Shown piece after piece: positions 31,026 through 33,306 of a stretch of 33,306 bases of DNA. A program made the position numbers and the translations under genes. The number at the start of each line of letters is the position of its first letter. The first letter of the stretch is position 1. The notes under the pieces are model-generated. The model worked only from the letters and a program-made list of their open reading frames with translations, made no database searches and was not told the origin of the DNA. The stretch is from Chlamydiota bacterium (GTDB lineage Bacteria; Chlamydiota; Chlamydiia; Chlamydiales; SM23-39): NCBI GenBank assembly GCA_016219355.1, contig JACRNF010000001.1, positions 1 through 33,306 of the forward strand. Reading direction: 5' to 3'.

Positions 31026-32720
31026 TTAATAATATGAAGTTGGCCAAAGCTCTAGTTGAGTTTTTTTAACAATCTCTTGGAATTGCTGTGCTTGGTAGAC
31101 GAATACTACAAATTCAAAGTTTAGTTTTGGTGTATTCTCTTCTCCAAGCGCCTGATGTAGGTTAAGAACTTTTTGGATTGTCTCATCTACTTTATTGTTT
31201 AAACAATATAAAGAAAAGTACTTATCATCATCGTTTATAAAGATATTTGCCAAGGTCTCTTTAATTTTAAATTTTAAAAAATCTATTTTTAAGTAGTCCA
31301 ATAGATTCATAAGCACTTCTTTTTGAATTTTTTGGATTAGCAGGTTAATTTCTTTTTGAAGTTTAGTGTGGGTTGATTGAAAATAACTTATTTTATTGAA
31401 AAGGACAGATAAATTTTCCTCTTTTTCATTATAAGCCAATGGTGTAGTTATTATGAGGTTGGCTATCCTTTCAAATTCAGATAATGTATCAATTGTCTCA
31501 TCTGACGACTGAAGATATAAATCCAGCTGAAAAAATAACTTTTGAATTTCATTTTTTATGGAGTCTAAGGCTACAAGTTCTAATTTCATGGCGGAGTATC
31601 CATTTTTGACTTTTTTAAGTAATCGCCTAATATTTTCTTCTTGTTCCTCATTTGTTATTGGAAGCTGCAGTATCCTTTCGTAGAGCAGGTCTAATGCTTC
31701 AAGTTTATGATTAGCTGGCAAGGATGAGGATATTATCAAGTTACTGATATTTTCAAATTCTATTAATTTTCTTTCTGTTTCATAGTCCAGATAAGGATTC
31801 AGATTATTAATTTCAGAAAGTAACATTTGTTTAAATTCTAAAAATTCCAACACTATCCATTCGGCTGCATTTAGCTTTTTACATACGTGAGCTATTTGAT
31901 TAGCGTAATCGTACTTTGATTGGAATTGAAGATAAGGCAAACATTCTGCAAATTTAATATTTTGAATGTGTTTGTCAGTACATAATTTGGTAGTTTTCAA
32001 TACAATTGCAAAAAAAACCATCAGTTGTCTTTTATCATCAAAAATAGTTGGATAACGACCTTTTAAATTATCATAAGTTCTTTGTGATTGAGAAAAAATA
32101 AAAGACCAGGGTTCTTCATTAAAATTATTTTCTAAATTTTGTTGAAAATCTTTTTTAAACATTTCAAAATCAAGATTATCCGAATAACTTGTTAGTAGTT
32201 GGTCTAATTGTATTTTCATAAGTTTTTGCAATAGCCGTTTCAAAAAGTTCATTTGTGCTTGTTCCTTGCCGGGTTCAATGGAGAAACCATTTAGTTTTTT
32301 TTCAATTTCCTTTAGCTCTTTAAAACTATAGAAGTTATAAGATGAAGCATTTGCAGCTTGTAATAATCTGAAATAAATATTTTGTAGTATCGGATTTGAA
32401 GTAATTAAAGATGTTGGTTCACGGGGATTTAGCGGATTTATTAAAGTTATCGGATCTAATATCGGGCTACTATTTTTTTGAAAGAGTCTTTGAAAGATAT
32501 CGTTAAATATTCGAACAATTTGGCACGAAGGTTTAATGGAGCCTTGTTGTATTTCTCCCAGAAAATGCAGAACTGCGATCTCAGTTTCGGATAATTTATT
32601 GAGTGCAGAATACTCCAATATTTTTTGGTATATATCTACTATATTGCTATCTATTGTCATGACCTGGTCCATACCTGGATTGTATGGGTTAAATAAAATT
32701 ACAGGATGTATTAGAGTCAT
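31026..32720 (-). CDS. Hypothetical helical protein with two kinds of internal repeat (564 aa)
   Basis: Unrecognised, soluble, strongly helical and Leu/Ile/Lys/Glu/Asn-rich. The N-terminal region contains two related units of about 80 residues: IHPVILFNPYNP starting at residue 4 and ILDPITLINPLNP starting at residue 87. Each is followed by a helix with IYQKILE or IYFRLLQ, then SIKP or SIEP, then a basic Leu-rich helix. The second half contains another pair: EFENISNLIISSSL (about 321-334) and EFERIANLIITTPL (about 415-428), each in a 75-residue helical unit. Such repeats are common in host-binding effectors, but the function is unknown. No Shine-Dalgarno is seen. The next gene upstream is divergent, 444 bp away. 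Confidence 0.7.
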   Translation of the reverse strand: MTLIHPVILFNPYNPGMDQVMTIDSNIVDIYQKILEYSALNKLSETEIAVLHFLGEIQQGSIKPSCQIVRIFNDIFQRLFQKNSSPILDPITLINPLNPREPTSLITSNPILQNIYFRLLQAANASSYNFYSFKELKEIEKKLNGFSIEPGKEQAQMNFLKRLLQKLMKIQLDQLLTSYSDNLDFEMFKKDFQQNLENNFNEEPWSFIFSQSQRTYDNLKGRYPTIFDDKRQLMVFFAIVLKTTKLCTDKHIQNIKFAECLPYLQFQSKYDYANQIAHVCKKLNAAEWIVLEFLEFKQMLLSEINNLNPYLDYETERKLIEFENISNLIISSSLPANHKLEALDLLYERILQLPITNEEQEENIRRLLKKVKNGYSAMKLELVALDSIKNEIQKLFFQLDLYLQSSDETIDTLSEFERIANLIITTPLAYNEKEENLSVLFNKISYFQSTHTKLQKEINLLIQKIQKEVLMNLLDYLKIDFLKFKIKETLANIFINDDDKYFSLYCLNNKVDETIQKVLNLHQALGEENTPKLNFEFVVFVYQAQQFQEIVKKTQLELWPTSYY

Positions 32721-32769
32721 AAGATTTTTAACATATAATTTATTATCAAAAAATAATATTAATTTAAAA

Positions 32770-32791
32770 AATTATTAATATATTAATAATT
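32770..32791. repeat. Perfect 22-bp AT palindrome
   Basis: The half-site AATTATTAATA is followed directly by its exact complement. It lies 50 bp upstream of the 564-aa gene on the minus strand, where an operator or promoter could lie. AT-rich palindromes arise easily by chance in this background. Confidence 0.55.
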
Positions 32792-32866
32792 GTGTAATTA
32801 AGATAGTTTTTAAGTTTCCTGTTTAATATTATACATTTGTTGGGAATTAAAGTCAGGCGTTTTTAC

Positions 32867-32901
32867 TATACCTAAACAACTTGAAAAATTGTTTAGGTAT
32901 A
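32867..32901. terminator. Hairpin, possible terminator
   Basis: TATACCTAAACAA and TTGTTTAGGTATA form a perfect 13-bp stem around a nine-base loop, followed by AAAATTTTT. No intact gene ends here on either strand. It may be left over from a lost gene or act as a regulatory hairpin before the transporter. Confidence 0.6.
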
Positions 32902-33164
32902 AAAATTTTTCCTAGTCCAAAATTAGATCCCTGAGTTAAAAAACCTTAATTTGTCTTGATATTTCCACTTAAAAAAAAGTTATGTGAGGTCTCTAATCTT
33001 TAACTTATTTTTTAGGTATTATATGTCTTTGATTGCATCATCCGGTCCTGATTCAATACAAGCATCAGCGGTCTTTTAACTTTAGCAGGAGAAAGATCTA
33101 TTGCATTCTAATAAAAAATTTAGTTCACTTAAGTTTGGAACATTAACCAAATTTAGTGATGCTT

Positions 33165-33306
33165 ATGAAAAATATAACTTTTACTTGGTATAGCCTATTT
33201 TCAGCTATTATTGTAGCAATCGGAGGCTTTTTATTTGGATATAACACTAGCGTTATCTCCGGGGACTTATTATTTATAGCCCAACAGCTTGACCTGTCAA
33301 CCTTTC
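33165..33306 (+). CDS. MFS sugar porter family transporter, 5' part only
   Basis: The window ends 47 codons into this gene. MKNITFTWYSLFSAIIVAIG GFLFGYNT SVISGDLLFIAQQ contains the conserved first-helix motif of the sugar porter family (GGFLFGYDTGVISGALLFI), with Asn for Asp in GYNT. The expected role is symport of a sugar or related polyol. An in-frame ATG at 33159 is an alternative start. The 3' part is outside the window. Confidence 0.85.
   Translation, partial: MKNITFTWYSLFSAIIVAIGGFLFGYNTSVISGDLLFIAQQLDLSTF

Larger units (their letters stand above)
32721..33164. other. AT-rich divergent intergenic region with hairpins
   Basis: This 444-bp gap contains a perfect 22-bp AT palindrome (32770-32791) and a perfect 13-bp-stem hairpin (32867-32901). 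It also has a short ORF of 18 codons at 33023-33079 (MSLIASSGPDSIQASAVF) that reads like the N-terminus of a secreted protein. The ORF could be a leader peptide or the remains of an effector gene. Nothing else is recognised. Confidence 0.55.

Noticed and set aside
31026-32720. DPITLINPLNP read as a U-box start in the 564-aa protein
   Set aside because: The DLGxL and NPxTNxP parts are missing. The segment is instead one of two tandem units led by an NPxNP motif.
1-33306. CRISPR array
   Set aside because: No series of regularly spaced direct repeats was seen. The only clear direct repeat is the two-copy 23-bp pair at rimO.

Overview
The window looks like a chromosomal segment of an obligate intracellular chlamydia outside the classical Chlamydia genus (an environmental, amoeba- or arthropod-associated lineage). 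The reasons are: AT-rich DNA; a gatCAB cluster next to a XerC/XerD recombinase; rnhC near a short rodZ-like gene; a Pkn1-type protein joining a Ser/Thr kinase to an FGE-sulfatase domain; an opp ABC operon; the MEP-pathway gene ispH; and many proteins with the bilobed hydrophobic segment typical of inclusion-membrane (Inc) proteins. The genus cannot be fixed from this sequence.

Layout. 1-129: 3' end of a group II intron, with domains V and VI intact enough to place the branch-point A and the 3' splice site. 159-6283: effector/Inc region. It holds an Inc-like gene with no visible start codon, two tandem Inc-like genes with C-terminal U-box-like domains, a 430-residue minus-strand putative effector whose 3' end looks frameshifted, and a 436-residue multi-membrane-segment protein. 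6295-14508: mostly housekeeping genes: xerD-like, gatB-gatA-gatC (minus), a DUF378 protein, a Yip1-family protein, a small exported protein, recN and rnhC (minus). 14595-17681: accessory island with a type II restriction-modification pair and a TylF-like methyltransferase. 18020-20413: rodZ-like and pkn1-like genes. 20468-23315: a large Inc-like membrane protein, a 124-bp inverted repeat, and a two-gene module with a Panacea-domain protein that looks like a toxin-antitoxin system. 23511-29791: ispH, oppBCDF (minus), a small unknown ORF between two copies of a 23-bp repeat, and rimO. 29795-32720: two unknown minus-strand proteins, one with internal duplications. 33165-end: the first 47 codons of a sugar-porter family transporter.

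Functional picture. The core genes cover tRNA amidation, chromosome dimer resolution, recombinational repair, R-loop removal, isoprenoid precursor synthesis, peptide uptake and ribosomal protein S12 modification. Host-facing genes (Inc-like proteins, some with ubiquitin-ligase-like domains) sit between the core blocks. Mobile and defence elements (group II intron, R-M system, Panacea module, direct-repeat-flanked ORF) mark points of gain and loss. Several transcription units carry good sigma70/sigma66-type promoters with 17-bp spacers. No tRNA, rRNA or CRISPR array was seen.
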